DNA of 64,000 nucleotides. Origin: an uncultured Sutterella sp. Lineage in GTDB: Bacteria > Pseudomonadota > Gammaproteobacteria > Burkholderiales > Burkholderiaceae_F. The stretch's first letter is position 1. The number at the start of each line of letters is the position of its first letter. A model generated the notes under the pieces. The model searched no databases. It worked only from the letters and a program-made list of their open reading frames with translations, and was not told the DNA's origin. The stretch covers positions 1 through 64,000 of the forward strand of contig UQOW01000005.1 of the NCBI GenBank assembly GCA_900542805.1, written 5' to 3'. Shown here piece after piece: positions 8,253-17,086 of this stretch. A program made the position numbers and the translations under genes.

Positions 8253-8327
8253 TGGTGCACGGTACTGGTTTCGAACCAGTGACCCCCGCCGTGTGAAGAC
8301 GATGCTCTACCCCTGAGCTAACCGTGC
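8253..8327 (-). tRNA. tRNA-Val(CAC)
   Basis: A full cloverleaf of 75 nt folds on the minus strand: acceptor GCACGGT/ACCGTGC, D-stem GCTC/GAGC, anticodon loop TTCACAC with anticodon CAC, T-arm ACTGG-TTCGAAA-CCAGT, and an encoded CCA end. CAC reads the Val codon GUG. The anticodon stem TCGTC/GGCGG has two G-T pairs, which is unusual but acceptable. A promoter and terminator flank it. Confidence 0.95.
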
Positions 8328-8347
8328 AATTTCGATTAAGAGTCGGA

Positions 8348-8376
8348 ATTTTACATATTTCCAACCTCTTTGTCAG
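8348..8376 (-). promoter_or_regulatory. Sigma-70 promoter of tRNA-Val
   Basis: On the minus strand -35 CTGACA and -10 TAAAAT are separated by exactly 17 bp (each 5 of 6 to consensus). The -10 is 20 bp before the tRNA 5' end. Confidence 0.8.
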
Positions 8377-8432
8377 TGTCTATGCGAGCCGATTATCTGA
8401 CTACCATCCCTATGCCAACCAAGCCTTTTGAA

Positions 8433-9527
8433 TCAAGAAGCCTTTTTAGGAGGCAAAACATCACCTTCGACCCTGGCTCTCGGCATCACGCCGGACATGT
8501 CCTTCGGCATACGCGAGACCGCTTGAGCGAGAAATCGAGCGGCTCGGTCGATTTGCCCATCAAAGTCGTCTATCCGCTCCCCTTCATACGTTAAATCATC
8601 GGCCTTATGAGTAAAGGGCAAACTCGCGACAATCGGAACGGCAAAGCGCTCGGCAAGTGCCTCAGTTTGCCCGCTCGCGGAAAGTCTATGGAGATGTCCG
8701 CACTCAGGACACACGAAAGAGACCATGTTTTCCACAATGCCGAGAACCGGAATTCCGACCTTTTCGAACAATTGCAATCCGCGCGCCGCATCGGCACACG
8801 CCAGTTTTTGCGGTGTTGTGACAACAAGGGCTGCCGTCACGGGAATCGACTGGACCAGTGTTAACGGAATATCCCCGGTTCCCGGCGGCATATCGACAAT
8901 GAGGTAATCCAAACGATTCCAACGCGTTTTCTCCAGAAGTTGCCGTACGGCTCCCGAGGCCATCGGTCCGCGCCAGGCAAGCGAATCGCTCTCCCCGACA
9001 AAAAAACCGATGGAATTGACCTGCAAAGGGCCGGCCGTCACCGGAATCATCCTTTTATCATCGGTTTCCGAGGGCTTCCCGTGTACATCAAGCAAAAGCG
9101 GAACCGAAGGCCCGTAGACATCGGCATCTAAAAGCCCGATGCGAGCCCCGAGACGGCTTAACGCAAGCGCTAGGGAAACGGCCACCGTGGATTTACCGAC
9201 GCCGCCCTTGGCGGAACTGACGGCAATGATATTTTTCACCCCCTCAAGCGGCTTTAAGCCGAGTTTGACGCGATGCGCCAACACTTCCCATCGGACGGGA
9301 ACATCAACTGCAGCAAGTCCGGCTTGGTCCAAAGCCTGAGAAACGGCTTTTCGGAGAGCTTGAATGAAAGAAGCATCTGCCGGGAAACCCAATCGAATTT
9401 CCAAACTCGGTCCGTTACCCGAAGCAGACGAGCCTGTTCGGACAACATGCAGCTCCTTGAGCGTGTGTCCGAAGCACGGCTCCTTGACTGACTCTAAAAC
9501 GGCACGCACTTTTTCGATTGCATCCAT
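8433..9527 (-). CDS. apbC: Mrp/ApbC-family iron-sulfur cluster carrier ATPase
   Basis: A 364-residue cytoplasmic P-loop protein. The N-terminal MIP18-like part (residues 1-80) precedes the deviant Walker A SSAKGGVGKS (about 104-113), then GLLDADVYGPSVP, and a CPEC metal-binding pair near residue 270 that binds a bridging [4Fe-4S] cluster at the dimer interface. It passes Fe-S clusters to apo-proteins. The start is ATG 9527 with GGTGGGAAAG upstream; the longer frame to 9575 adds an unlikely N-terminus. It is divergent from metG, a conserved neighbour in many proteobacteria. The hydrogenase and HemW in this window are the sort of Fe-S clients it may serve. Confidence 0.93.
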   Translation of the reverse strand: MDAIEKVRAVLESVKEPCFGHTLKELHVVRTGSSASGNGPSLEIRLGFPADASFIQALRKAVSQALDQAGLAAVDVPVRWEVLAHRVKLGLKPLEGVKNIIAVSSAKGGVGKSTVAVSLALALSRLGARIGLLDADVYGPSVPLLLDVHGKPSETDDKRMIPVTAGPLQVNSIGFFVGESDSLAWRGPMASGAVRQLLEKTRWNRLDYLIVDMPPGTGDIPLTLVQSIPVTAALVVTTPQKLACADAARGLQLFEKVGIPVLGIVENMVSFVCPECGHLHRLSASGQTEALAERFAVPIVASLPFTHKADDLTYEGERIDDFDGQIDRAARFLAQAVSRMPKDMSGVMPRARVEGDVLPPKKAS

Positions 9528-9644
9528 ACAACTTTCCCACCTGAAGAAATACCCGAATCCGCAAAACTCGCTCAATTAAGGGCGTTAGAATATGAGTTTA
9601 CGCCGGCTTTCTTGTCGGCGATGTTGAATTAAAAAGGCAAATAG

Positions 9645-11708
9645 ATGACACAGAAACAGCGAACGATTTTCGTGACAACCGCTCTGCCCTATGCAAACGG
9701 CCCGTTTCATATCGGGCACATTATGGAATACATTCAGGCCGATATCTGGGTGCGTCACGAGCGCATGTGCGGCAACAAGGTTTACTTTGTCGCTGCCGAT
9801 GATGCGCACGGCGCCCCGATTATGATTGCTGCGCAGAAAAAAGGTGTCACGCCGCAACAGTTTGTTGCCGAAATCGCTGCCGGTCGCAAGCAGTACTTGG
9901 ACGGCTTTCACATCAAGTTCGACCACTGGCACTGCACGGATAGCCCAGAAAACACGGAGCTTTCTCAGGACATCTACAAACGCCTGAAGGCCGCCGGCTT
10001 TATCTACACCAAGGATATCGAACAATTTTTCGATACCCAAAAAGGCATGTTCCTGGCAGATCGCTTCATCAAAGGCACATGTCCGAAGTGCGGAGCCCCC
10101 GACCAGTACGGGGACTCATGTGAAGTGTGCGGGTCGGTCTACTCGCCCACGGAACTCATTAACCCCAAGAGCACGCTTTCGGGAACAACTCCCGTCATGA
10201 AGTCGTCCACCCACTACTTTTTCAAGCTTTCCGACCCTAAAGCCGTGGAATTTTTGCGCAAATGGACGCGCGGCATGGGTGCCGACGGCAAACCCCGCGT
10301 GCAGGCGGAAGTTTTAGCCAAAGACGAAGAGTGGCTCGGAGTAAAAGGAAATCTCGCTGACTGGGATATCTCGCGCGATGCCCCGTATTTCGGTATCGAA
10401 ATTCCCGATGCTCCGGGAAAGTACTTTTATGTCTGGCTTGATGCTCCCGTGGGTTACCTTGCAAGTTTTAAAGCGTATTGCGAGAAAAACGGGATGGATT
10501 TTATGAAAACGCTTTCGGCGCCCGACACTGAGCAGATTCACTTTATCGGCAAAGACATCATTTATTTCCATACGCTTTTCTGGCCGGCAATGCTGCATTT
10601 TGCAGGAGCCCCCTACCGTGTTCCCGACCATATCAATGTGCACGGGTTCGTTACCGTCAACGGTCAAAAGATGAGTAAATCGCGCGGCACCGGAATCAGC
10701 CCCTTGGAGTACCTGCAACTCGGGATGAATGCCGAGTGGCTGCGCTACTACTTAGCTGCCAAGATGACCGGCCGCGTCGAAGATATTGACTTTACCAAGG
10801 ACGATTTCCAGGCACGTGTGAACTCCGACTTGATCGGCAAGTACGTCAACATCGCCAGTCGCGCCGCCGGCTTTATCTTCAAGCGCTTTGAAGGAAAGGT
10901 CTCCGATGCAACTATGGCCGATCCCTTGATTGCCGAAGTCGCCAAGGCCGCACCGCAAATCAAAGAATTTTACGAAGACCGCGAGTACAGCAAGGCACTG
11001 CGTCACATCATGGAACTTGCCGACACAGTCAACGAATACGTCGACCGGGAAAAGCCCTGGGAACTTGCTAAGACTCCGGGAAAAGAAACGGACTTGCAAC
11101 GCGTGGCGTCCGTAGCCTTGGAAGCCTTCCGGCTGCTTACGCTTTATCTAAAACCCGTGTTGCCGGCAACGGCTCAAAAAGTCGAACGCTTCTTAAACTG
11201 CGGCGAGCTCACGTGGGAAGCAGTGGCCTCGCACTTAACAAGTGCGCACCCGATTGCCAAGTTCGAACACTTGATGGGGCGCGTCGATCGCGAAAAGCAA
11301 CTTGATGTTCTCGTGCCCGAGCACGCTCCTGAGAAAGAAAAACCGCTTCCCGGTGGGCAGGCTCTTGCGCCGACCTGCACTATCGACGATTTTGCCAAAC
11401 TCGATTTGCGCGTAGCCAAGGTCGTTGCCGCCGAATGCGTCGAAGGATCCACGAAGCTACTGCGCTTTGAGCTTGATGTCGGCGAGGGGCGCACACGGCA
11501 GGTTTTCTCCGGAATTCAAGCCGCTTACAAGCCCGAAGACCTCATCGGCAAACTCGTTGTGATGATTGCCAACTTGGCGCCGCGCAAGATGCGTTTCGGC
11601 ATTTCCGAAGGGATGATTCTGTGCGCAAGCGCTGCGGACGGCAAACCCAGCGAGCTCTACCTCATCGAGCCCTTTGCCGGCGCAAAACCGGGCATGCGGT
11701 TAAGTTAA
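9645..11708 (+). CDS. metG: Methionyl-tRNA synthetase
   Basis: A 687-residue class I synthetase that charges tRNA-Met. The Rossmann fold has the HIGH-type box PFHIGH (about 19-24); a zinc knuckle with CPKC and CEVC follows near 145-165; the KMSKS loop is near residue 342 (QKMSKSRGTG). The anticodon-binding helical domain follows, and the last 100 residues form an EMAP/Arc1-like tRNA-binding domain (DFAKLDLRVAKV ... NLAPRKMRFG), so it is the dimeric MetG form. The start ATG 9645 lies 117 bp from the divergent apbC start. Confidence 0.98.
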   Translation: MTQKQRTIFVTTALPYANGPFHIGHIMEYIQADIWVRHERMCGNKVYFVAADDAHGAPIMIAAQKKGVTPQQFVAEIAAGRKQYLDGFHIKFDHWHCTDSPENTELSQDIYKRLKAAGFIYTKDIEQFFDTQKGMFLADRFIKGTCPKCGAPDQYGDSCEVCGSVYSPTELINPKSTLSGTTPVMKSSTHYFFKLSDPKAVEFLRKWTRGMGADGKPRVQAEVLAKDEEWLGVKGNLADWDISRDAPYFGIEIPDAPGKYFYVWLDAPVGYLASFKAYCEKNGMDFMKTLSAPDTEQIHFIGKDIIYFHTLFWPAMLHFAGAPYRVPDHINVHGFVTVNGQKMSKSRGTGISPLEYLQLGMNAEWLRYYLAAKMTGRVEDIDFTKDDFQARVNSDLIGKYVNIASRAAGFIFKRFEGKVSDATMADPLIAEVAKAAPQIKEFYEDREYSKALRHIMELADTVNEYVDREKPWELAKTPGKETDLQRVASVALEAFRLLTLYLKPVLPATAQKVERFLNCGELTWEAVASHLTSAHPIAKFEHLMGRVDREKQLDVLVPEHAPEKEKPLPGGQALAPTCTIDDFAKLDLRVAKVVAAECVEGSTKLLRFELDVGEGRTRQVFSGIQAAYKPEDLIGKLVVMIANLAPRKMRFGISEGMILCASAADGKPSELYLIEPFAGAKPGMRLS

Positions 11709-11731
11709 ATAGGTTGAGAGAAAAAGCCTTG

Positions 11732-11766
11732 AAAGCGGCCTCTTTGCGGGCCGCTTTTTTCTTTTT
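11732..11766 (+). terminator. Terminator after metG
   Basis: Stem AAGCGGCC / GGCCGCTT with a seven-base loop is followed by a T-rich tail, 24 bp after the metG stop. Confidence 0.88.
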
Positions 11767-11899
11767 AATCCAATGGGAAGCGTCACGATTTCCGAACGAT
11801 AACCGTCCGTAACGCCTGAGCACAGACGTTTATACAAGGTCTCCCAAAATCGCATCAAACAATGCTATCGTGCGCCTGTTCTGTATCGGAACGATACTT

Positions 11900-12763
11900 A
11901 TGCCTTCTGCATCGCTTTGGGTTCTGGTTGCCGGTTTTCTTTTTACCTTGATGTCGATGTCGGCCAAGATGTGTTCGGGGTACTTTTCCCCGTTTGAAAT
12001 CATCTTCTGGCGCTCGGCTTTCGGGCTCATGTGCCTTTTTTTTATCATGGTCCGAAAGGGTATCGGCATCCAGACCAAACTCCCGATGGCCCACTTTAAA
12101 CGGTGCGTATGCGGCGTCGGCTGTTTTTTTCTCGAAATTCTCGCGTTAAGTCGTCTGCCGCTTTCCGTGGAACAACCGATTGCTTACACGAGCCCTCTGA
12201 TTTTTTGCGTTTTCTTTTTGATTTCCTCACATCGTTCGGGGAACCGTATCGAATGGCCCGTCGTCGGAGCCGTGATAACCGGGTTTATCGGGGTTTTACT
12301 TATTGCCAGGCCCACAAGCGTCGGCATTAATTTGGACGGCCTCCTTCTTGCCGTTGCCGCGGCTCTGGCCGGGGCAAGCGCCAACTGGTTCTTGCGTGAC
12401 CTAGGGCGTCAGGGAGAACCAAAAGAACGTGCCGTCTTTTACTTTATGCTCACCGGCTTTGTCGCCGGCGGTCTGGGAATGATCTTTTCGCCCTACGAGC
12501 TGCACCTACCGCAAGGCGAGTGGATTTGGCCGCTTCTCGGCGTGATGACAACCGGATGCGTGGCGCAGGTCCTCTGGACCTATGCCTGGGCCAAGGGGCA
12601 CGCCCTTCTTAACTCAGTCTTTCAATTTGCCGGTATCTTCTTCGGAGTTTTGATCGGGATGGTGGCTTTCCACGAACACATCGAAATCCTGTCGCTCACC
12701 GGTATCGGCGTGATTTTTGCCTCGGGACTGTTTTCGTCACTCTATCTGAGGAAAGCCCGATAA
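11900..12763 (+). CDS. EamA/DMT-family transporter
   Basis: A 287-residue inner-membrane protein with about ten hydrophobic helices in two EamA repeats: the first has SAKMCSGYFSPFEIIFWRSA and the second begins near GVGINLDGLLLAVAAALAGA and ends with EHIEILSLTGIGVIFASG. The EPI-like motif (VEQPIAYTSPLIFC) fits the drug/metabolite transporter superfamily. Substrate unknown. ATG 11900 is preferred (GGA nine bases upstream); a GTG at 11870 is possible. It follows the metG terminator and probably has its own promoter. It is convergent with erpA. Confidence 0.85.
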   Translation: MPSASLWVLVAGFLFTLMSMSAKMCSGYFSPFEIIFWRSAFGLMCLFFIMVRKGIGIQTKLPMAHFKRCVCGVGCFFLEILALSRLPLSVEQPIAYTSPLIFCVFFLISSHRSGNRIEWPVVGAVITGFIGVLLIARPTSVGINLDGLLLAVAAALAGASANWFLRDLGRQGEPKERAVFYFMLTGFVAGGLGMIFSPYELHLPQGEWIWPLLGVMTTGCVAQVLWTYAWAKGHALLNSVFQFAGIFFGVLIGMVAFHEHIEILSLTGIGVIFASGLFSSLYLRKAR

Positions 12764-12805
12764 CGTTTTCCGCACAGGCGAACGCAGGACTATCTCAGCC
12801 TTACG

Positions 12806-13171
12806 TTAAACGGAAAACGAACTTCCGCATGAACAAGATGTCACGGCATTGGGATTACGAATCACAAATTGCGCCCCCTCAAGCTCGTCTTTAAAATCGA
12901 TTTCTGCTCCGACCAGGTATTGGAACGAAAGCGAGTCGACAAGAAAAGTCACCCCGTCACGTTCGATAACAGTATCGTCTGCTTCTTTGGCTTCCTCAAA
13001 TTGGAATCCGTACTGGAAACCCTGGCAACCGCCGCCCTGCACGAAAACCCTCAACGGCATATCGGGGTTTTCTTCTTCGGCCAAGAGCTCCTTGACCTTG
13101 GCCACACAGGCATCGGTAAAGCGAATTGGGGCGGGCGTCACTTCGGATGTTTTGTTTTCTGTTTCAGCCAT
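12806..13171 (-). CDS. erpA: Iron-sulfur cluster insertion protein ErpA
   Basis: A 121-residue A-type Fe-S carrier. Three cluster-binding cysteines are present: C49 in FVQGGGCQGFQYGF and C113/C115 in the terminal SCSCGSSF. It delivers [2Fe-2S]/[4Fe-4S] clusters to targets such as IspG and respiratory enzymes, and in E. coli it is needed for hydrogenase small-subunit maturation. I start at MAETENK (13171); ten further residues are open upstream. It is the last gene of the leftward rph-rdgB-hemW-mltA-hydrolase group, 63 bp after the hydrolase. Confidence 0.93.
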   Translation of the reverse strand: MAETENKTSEVTPAPIRFTDACVAKVKELLAEEENPDMPLRVFVQGGGCQGFQYGFQFEEAKEADDTVIERDGVTFLVDSLSFQYLVGAEIDFKDELEGAQFVIRNPNAVTSCSCGSSFSV

Positions 13172-13234
13172 AACTGTGTTGCTCTTGAAAAAACGGAGCA
13201 ATTATACGTTTCGCGGTACAAGTCTTGTTCACTT

Positions 13235-14158
13235 TCACTTCTCGTGTTTTGCAACAAAATCCGTCCAGGTTTTCAGGAACAACTCCGGAACCTCTTCTTG
13301 CGGAGAATGCCCGCAAGGAAGGGCCTGACCTTCAAAAGACAGGGCCCTGTCGTGCCACGTCTCAATCACATCGTAAAGTTTTCCGACCGTGCCCTTAGCA
13401 CCCCAGAGCAAAAGCAAAGGACAGGTAATGCGCTTTTGCCGATAGGCCGCATCGTCTTTTAGGTCGATTCCGGCCGAAGCGCGATAGTCCTCACAGACGG
13501 CATGAATCATTTTCGGGTCTTTGTAGCAACGAAGATACTCGGCCATAATTTCGTCGGAAACGGCGCCCGGTGTTTTGAGCTGTCCGTCGATATGCCGATG
13601 GATAAAAAACTCCGGATCGGAGTCAATCATCTTTTCCGGAAGCGGCTCGGGTTGAATGAGGAAAAACCACCAGAAATAACGTCGCGCAAACTCCATGTTC
13701 GTGCGCTCGTACATCACGGCCGTCGGCGCAATATCCAGGAACGTCGCCGTTCGGAAAAGCTCGGGGGCATCGAGCGCAAAGCGATGCCCGACTCGTCCTC
13801 CGCGATCGTGACCGACATAGTGAAAGGGCGTAAGTCCCATCCTTTGCATCAGTTGAGCCAAATCACGTGCCATGACACGCTTGGAGTACGGCGTGTGCTC
13901 GGCGTCGCTCACGGGTTTACTGCTATCGCCGTATCCGCGCAAATCCGGAAGAATCACCGTGTAGTGCTCGGCAAGTGTCGGAGCAACTTTGCGCCAAATC
14001 ACGTGGTTGTGCGGATGACCGTGAACCATCAGGAGCGGCACGCCCTGCCCGGCACGCGCAAATCGAATTACGGTGCTGTTTCCTAAATGCGCATCAAAAA
14101 GCGCAAAGCCCGGAATAAAGGGCGAAGGGCCGATTTCCTGCACACAAAAGTCTGTCAT
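13235..14158 (-). CDS. Alpha/beta hydrolase, haloacetate dehalogenase-like
   Basis: A 307-residue hydrolase. Oxyanion motif VHGHPHNHVIW (about 45-55), nucleophile D118 in GHDRGGRVGHR, acid D142 in FLDIAPT, and the catalytic His in CGHSPQEEVPE form a complete triad. The Asp nucleophile and the DRGGR block match the DehH1/fluoroacetate dehalogenase group of alpha/beta hydrolases. The segment YFWWFFLIQP aligns with the halide-pocket His-Trp of those enzymes, and here the His position appears to be Trp, so true dehalogenase activity is doubtful. The start is ATG 14158 (AGAGAGAA upstream). It sits between mltA and erpA; the physiological substrate is unknown. Confidence 0.8.
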   Translation of the reverse strand: MTDFCVQEIGPSPFIPGFALFDAHLGNSTVIRFARAGQGVPLLMVHGHPHNHVIWRKVAPTLAEHYTVILPDLRGYGDSSKPVSDAEHTPYSKRVMARDLAQLMQRMGLTPFHYVGHDRGGRVGHRFALDAPELFRTATFLDIAPTAVMYERTNMEFARRYFWWFFLIQPEPLPEKMIDSDPEFFIHRHIDGQLKTPGAVSDEIMAEYLRCYKDPKMIHAVCEDYRASAGIDLKDDAAYRQKRITCPLLLLWGAKGTVGKLYDVIETWHDRALSFEGQALPCGHSPQEEVPELFLKTWTDFVAKHEK

Positions 14159-14187
14159 TTTTCTCTCTGAAACCACTTCCGTCGTGC

Positions 14188-15360
14188 TTAAAAAGCCGAC
14201 GGATTACTTCCCTTCGGAAAAAGTGCCCACGCTTTCACCGCGCTTTTCTGACTTCCGGCCGCTTGTCCGGCTTTGTGCCCACTTCCCCAAAAATAATCAA
14301 ATCGCAAAGGGCCTCGAATCGCACTTCCCGTGTCTTGAGCCAGAACGGGACGCACAAAAGAAAGCGCAGGGCTTGCCTGATGCACCTGGACGATAAAAGG
14401 CAACCCCAAGGGCCAAATGCTGCTATCGACCGCCACAGAAACACGCGGCGTTACGGGAACGCCGAGGCTCCCGATCGGTCCCTCTTCGGGGGCAAGGTCT
14501 TTGCGCTCCTGAAAGAAAATATACCGCTCGTTGTAGTCTAAAAGTTCTCGGACACGCGTCGGATTGTCTCGAGCCCACGCCCGAATACGGTTCATACTCA
14601 TCTGCGCAGGCTTTAACGACGTATTCTGCGTCAGCCAATGGGCAATGGCGCGATATGGTCTTCCGTTATTGTCAGCATAAGCAAGGCGCATCACCTCTCC
14701 GTTTGTCAGTCGTATGCGCCCCGAGCCCTGAACCTGAAGGAAAAATGCGTCAACCGGGTCTTGCACCCAACACAGAGCATAGCGAGCTAGGTCGCTTCGC
14801 GCCTCAATAGTCCCTCGTGTGTCATACGGAAAGAAACGGCGAGCTTCGACCTTACCCTTAAACGCCGTTTTAGCAAGTGTGTCATCAAAGCGCGAGATAT
14901 CAAGCGTAATTAAGTCATCGGGCGGCGATAAAAGCGGAACGGAATATGCCCTTGAACGTGTCGGCGACCCTTCTAACTCGGGCTCATAGTATCCGGTCAT
15001 CAGGCCCGTCTCCTGCTCTTTTCCCCGAGCATTGACGGCCTTGACGTGCCAAAGGTCAAAGTGCTTTTGAAAAAACTCTCGAGAACTTCCGATATATTGA
15101 CCGGCCTCAGAGCAAACCGCTTTCCAGGAATTGCTCCCTCCGATGCGTGTACATGACTTTTTAAAGGCTTTTAGGGTCGCATCCCAATCGGCCTCTTGCG
15201 TGTGCGGGCACGCGGCAAAGGAAACCTTTTGCAGGCGAACGTTTCCGCGCGCGGCGGTATCGGTCGCCTCGAGAACGGGCGTCGAGCAACCGACAAGCCA
15301 AAAGGCCAAGGTCGCTGTCATAGAAAAGGCGAGTATCGAAATGCGACTTTTTCGTGTCAC
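14188..15360 (-). CDS. mltA: Membrane-bound lytic murein transglycosylase A
   Basis: A 390-residue outer-membrane lipoprotein precursor: a hydrophobic signal ends in the lipobox LVGC (Cys25). The MltA domain contains GLMTGYYEPELEGS, the QVQGSGRIRL block and the 3D domain with the catalytic Asp in AQDTGSAIRGPLRFDYFWG. The enzyme cleaves peptidoglycan glycan strands to 1,6-anhydro products. These are the substrates that the AmgK/MurU pair encoded at 29197-30938 would help recycle. Its start overlaps the hemW stop by 4 bp (ATGA), so the two are translationally coupled. Confidence 0.95.
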   Translation of the reverse strand: MTRKSRISILAFSMTATLAFWLVGCSTPVLEATDTAARGNVRLQKVSFAACPHTQEADWDATLKAFKKSCTRIGGSNSWKAVCSEAGQYIGSSREFFQKHFDLWHVKAVNARGKEQETGLMTGYYEPELEGSPTRSRAYSVPLLSPPDDLITLDISRFDDTLAKTAFKGKVEARRFFPYDTRGTIEARSDLARYALCWVQDPVDAFFLQVQGSGRIRLTNGEVMRLAYADNNGRPYRAIAHWLTQNTSLKPAQMSMNRIRAWARDNPTRVRELLDYNERYIFFQERKDLAPEEGPIGSLGVPVTPRVSVAVDSSIWPLGLPFIVQVHQASPALSFVRPVLAQDTGSAIRGPLRFDYFWGSGHKAGQAAGSQKSAVKAWALFPKGSNPSAF

Positions 15361-16493
15361 GGCAAAAATCGCTCCTGAAGCGTATTTAAAAAACGGCGTC
15401 CGAGTGCTGTGGCGACAAGGCAGTCTGTCTTTTCCATCAAGCCCTCGCGCTGCAAAGATGCGACCTTCGGAGCAATCAGAGCATAGGGCAACCCCGTTGC
15501 CTCCTCCCAGCGCTCCTTGGCAACACCCTCACGTAACCTTAACACGTTGAGCATAAACTCAAAGGGAATCTCTTCGGGACGAACTCGGCGTCGTCTTTGC
15601 ACACACGTTCCGTTTTCGACATCGGTCATGTAACGCAGAGGACTTTTCGCTCGTACCTCGCGGAAAATCACGCCGTCCGAGTTTGTAATTTTCGCATGCG
15701 CTCCGGCACCGACGGCCAAATAATCCCCGTAGGTCCAATACGTCAGGTTATGGCGGCACCGAGAGCCTACTTTGGCGTACGCGGAAACTTCGTAGTGGTC
15801 AAATCCCGCCTGATGCGTGATGTTCTGAATGCACTCGGCCATGTCGCTTGCCGTGTCGGCATCAGGCAAACCCTCGGGCGGTCGCTTGAAAAAGACACTT
15901 CCCGGCTCAATCGTCAGTTCATAGTACGAAAGATGATCCGTGTTAAAGCTTACAGCCTGTTCGGCATCTTCCCGAAGATCGGCAAGCGTCTGCCCGACTA
16001 AGGCATACATCATGTCGATATTGACGTGCGCAAAGGTGTTTTTAGCCCACGTAACGGCTTCGCGCGCTTGGCGAGCCGTATGAATGCGTCCGAGAAAAGA
16101 AAGCGACGCTTCGTTAAAGCTTTGCACCCCTAAGGAAAGGCGCGTGACACCCGAGCGTGCAAATGCAGCAAGCTTTTCTTCGGTCACGGTACCCGGATTT
16201 GCCTCAAGTGTCACTTCGATGTCGTCGACCAGGTCAACGCGCTCCCGAATGCCGCGCATTAAGGCATCAAAGCCATCTTCGGTCATCAAACTCGGTGTTC
16301 CGCCCCCGAAAAAAACACTTGTGACAGGGCGCAAAGCGTTGCAAGAGGTCTGACTTAAGTCCCTTAAAAGTGCGGCGATGTATCGACCCTCATCGATACG
16401 AAACAAGCCGCCGCGAGAATTGAAGTCACAATACGGGCACTTGTGCACGCACCAGGGCCAGTGCACGTACAGAGCAAGCGCTACCAACCCCAT
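15357..16493 (-). CDS. hemW: HemW-type radical SAM protein (heme chaperone)
   Basis: A 378-residue radical SAM protein. Cys15, Cys19 and Cys22 (CVHKCPYC) bind the [4Fe-4S] cluster; VFFGGGTPSLM is the SAM-binding GGE-like part; the HemN C-terminal domain closes it. It is shorter than HemN and lacks the HemN N-terminal extension, so it is HemW, a heme-trafficking protein, rather than a coproporphyrinogen oxidase. The start ATG 16493 lies inside the end of rdgB, with GGGGAGCG upstream. The rdgB-hemW pairing is common in proteobacteria. Confidence 0.92.
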   Translation of the reverse strand: MGLVALALYVHWPWCVHKCPYCDFNSRGGLFRIDEGRYIAALLRDLSQTSCNALRPVTSVFFGGGTPSLMTEDGFDALMRGIRERVDLVDDIEVTLEANPGTVTEEKLAAFARSGVTRLSLGVQSFNEASLSFLGRIHTARQAREAVTWAKNTFAHVNIDMMYALVGQTLADLREDAEQAVSFNTDHLSYYELTIEPGSVFFKRPPEGLPDADTASDMAECIQNITHQAGFDHYEVSAYAKVGSRCRHNLTYWTYGDYLAVGAGAHAKITNSDGVIFREVRAKSPLRYMTDVENGTCVQRRRRVRPEEIPFEFMLNVLRLREGVAKERWEEATGLPYALIAPKVASLQREGLMEKTDCLVATALGRRFLNTLQERFLP

Positions 16494-17080
16494 CGCTCCC
16501 CGATGGTTTTGAGCATGGCGCGCAGGGCTTTCCCGCGATGACTGACGGAATTTTTTTCCTCCGCCGTAAGTTCGGCAGCCGTTTTCCCGAATTCAGGCAA
16601 ATAAAAATACGGGTCGTACCCGAATCCGCCCGTGCCGCGAGGCTCGGAAACAATCTCGCCGTTCCAATGCGCCTCGATGACAATCGGCTCGGGATCGTCC
16701 GCATAACGGAGTGCTACCAACACACACGTGTAGTGCGCCCGCTTGTCGGTCTTATCTTTTAAGGCCGCCACAAGCTTGGCGTTATTGGCTTTGTCATCGC
16801 AATCGGCTCCCGCATAGCGCGCCGAAAACACGCCGGGCTCCCCGTTTAATGCATTGGCCGTAATCCCCGAATCGTCGGCCAAAGCCGGCAGTCCGCTTTC
16901 GCGTGCGGCATTGCGCGCCTTAGCAAGGGCATTTTCCAGGAACGTGTGATAGGGCTCTTCGCATGCTTTTACGCCCATACTGCCCTGTCCGACGATACGA
17001 ATTGCTTTTTCGGAAAACATCGCATTAAATTCCCGCAATTTTCCGGGATTGTTGGAAGCTAAAACCAGTGTTTTTTGCAT
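16481..17080 (-). CDS. rdgB: RdgB/HAM1 non-canonical purine NTP pyrophosphatase
   Basis: A 199-residue enzyme that hydrolyses dITP, XTP and ITP, keeping deaminated purines out of nucleic acids. Motifs: LASNNPGKLREF at residues 7-18, ALADDSGITANALNGEPGVFSARYAG in the middle, and GFGYDPYFYLPEFGKT plus SHRGKAL near the C-terminus, all standard for Ham1. It follows rph by 6 bp and overlaps hemW by 13 bp. Confidence 0.96.
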   Translation of the reverse strand: MQKTLVLASNNPGKLREFNAMFSEKAIRIVGQGSMGVKACEEPYHTFLENALAKARNAARESGLPALADDSGITANALNGEPGVFSARYAGADCDDKANNAKLVAALKDKTDKRAHYTCVLVALRYADDPEPIVIEAHWNGEIVSEPRGTGGFGYDPYFYLPEFGKTAAELTAEEKNSVSHRGKALRAMLKTIGERWGW

Positions 17081-17086
17081 GGTGAT

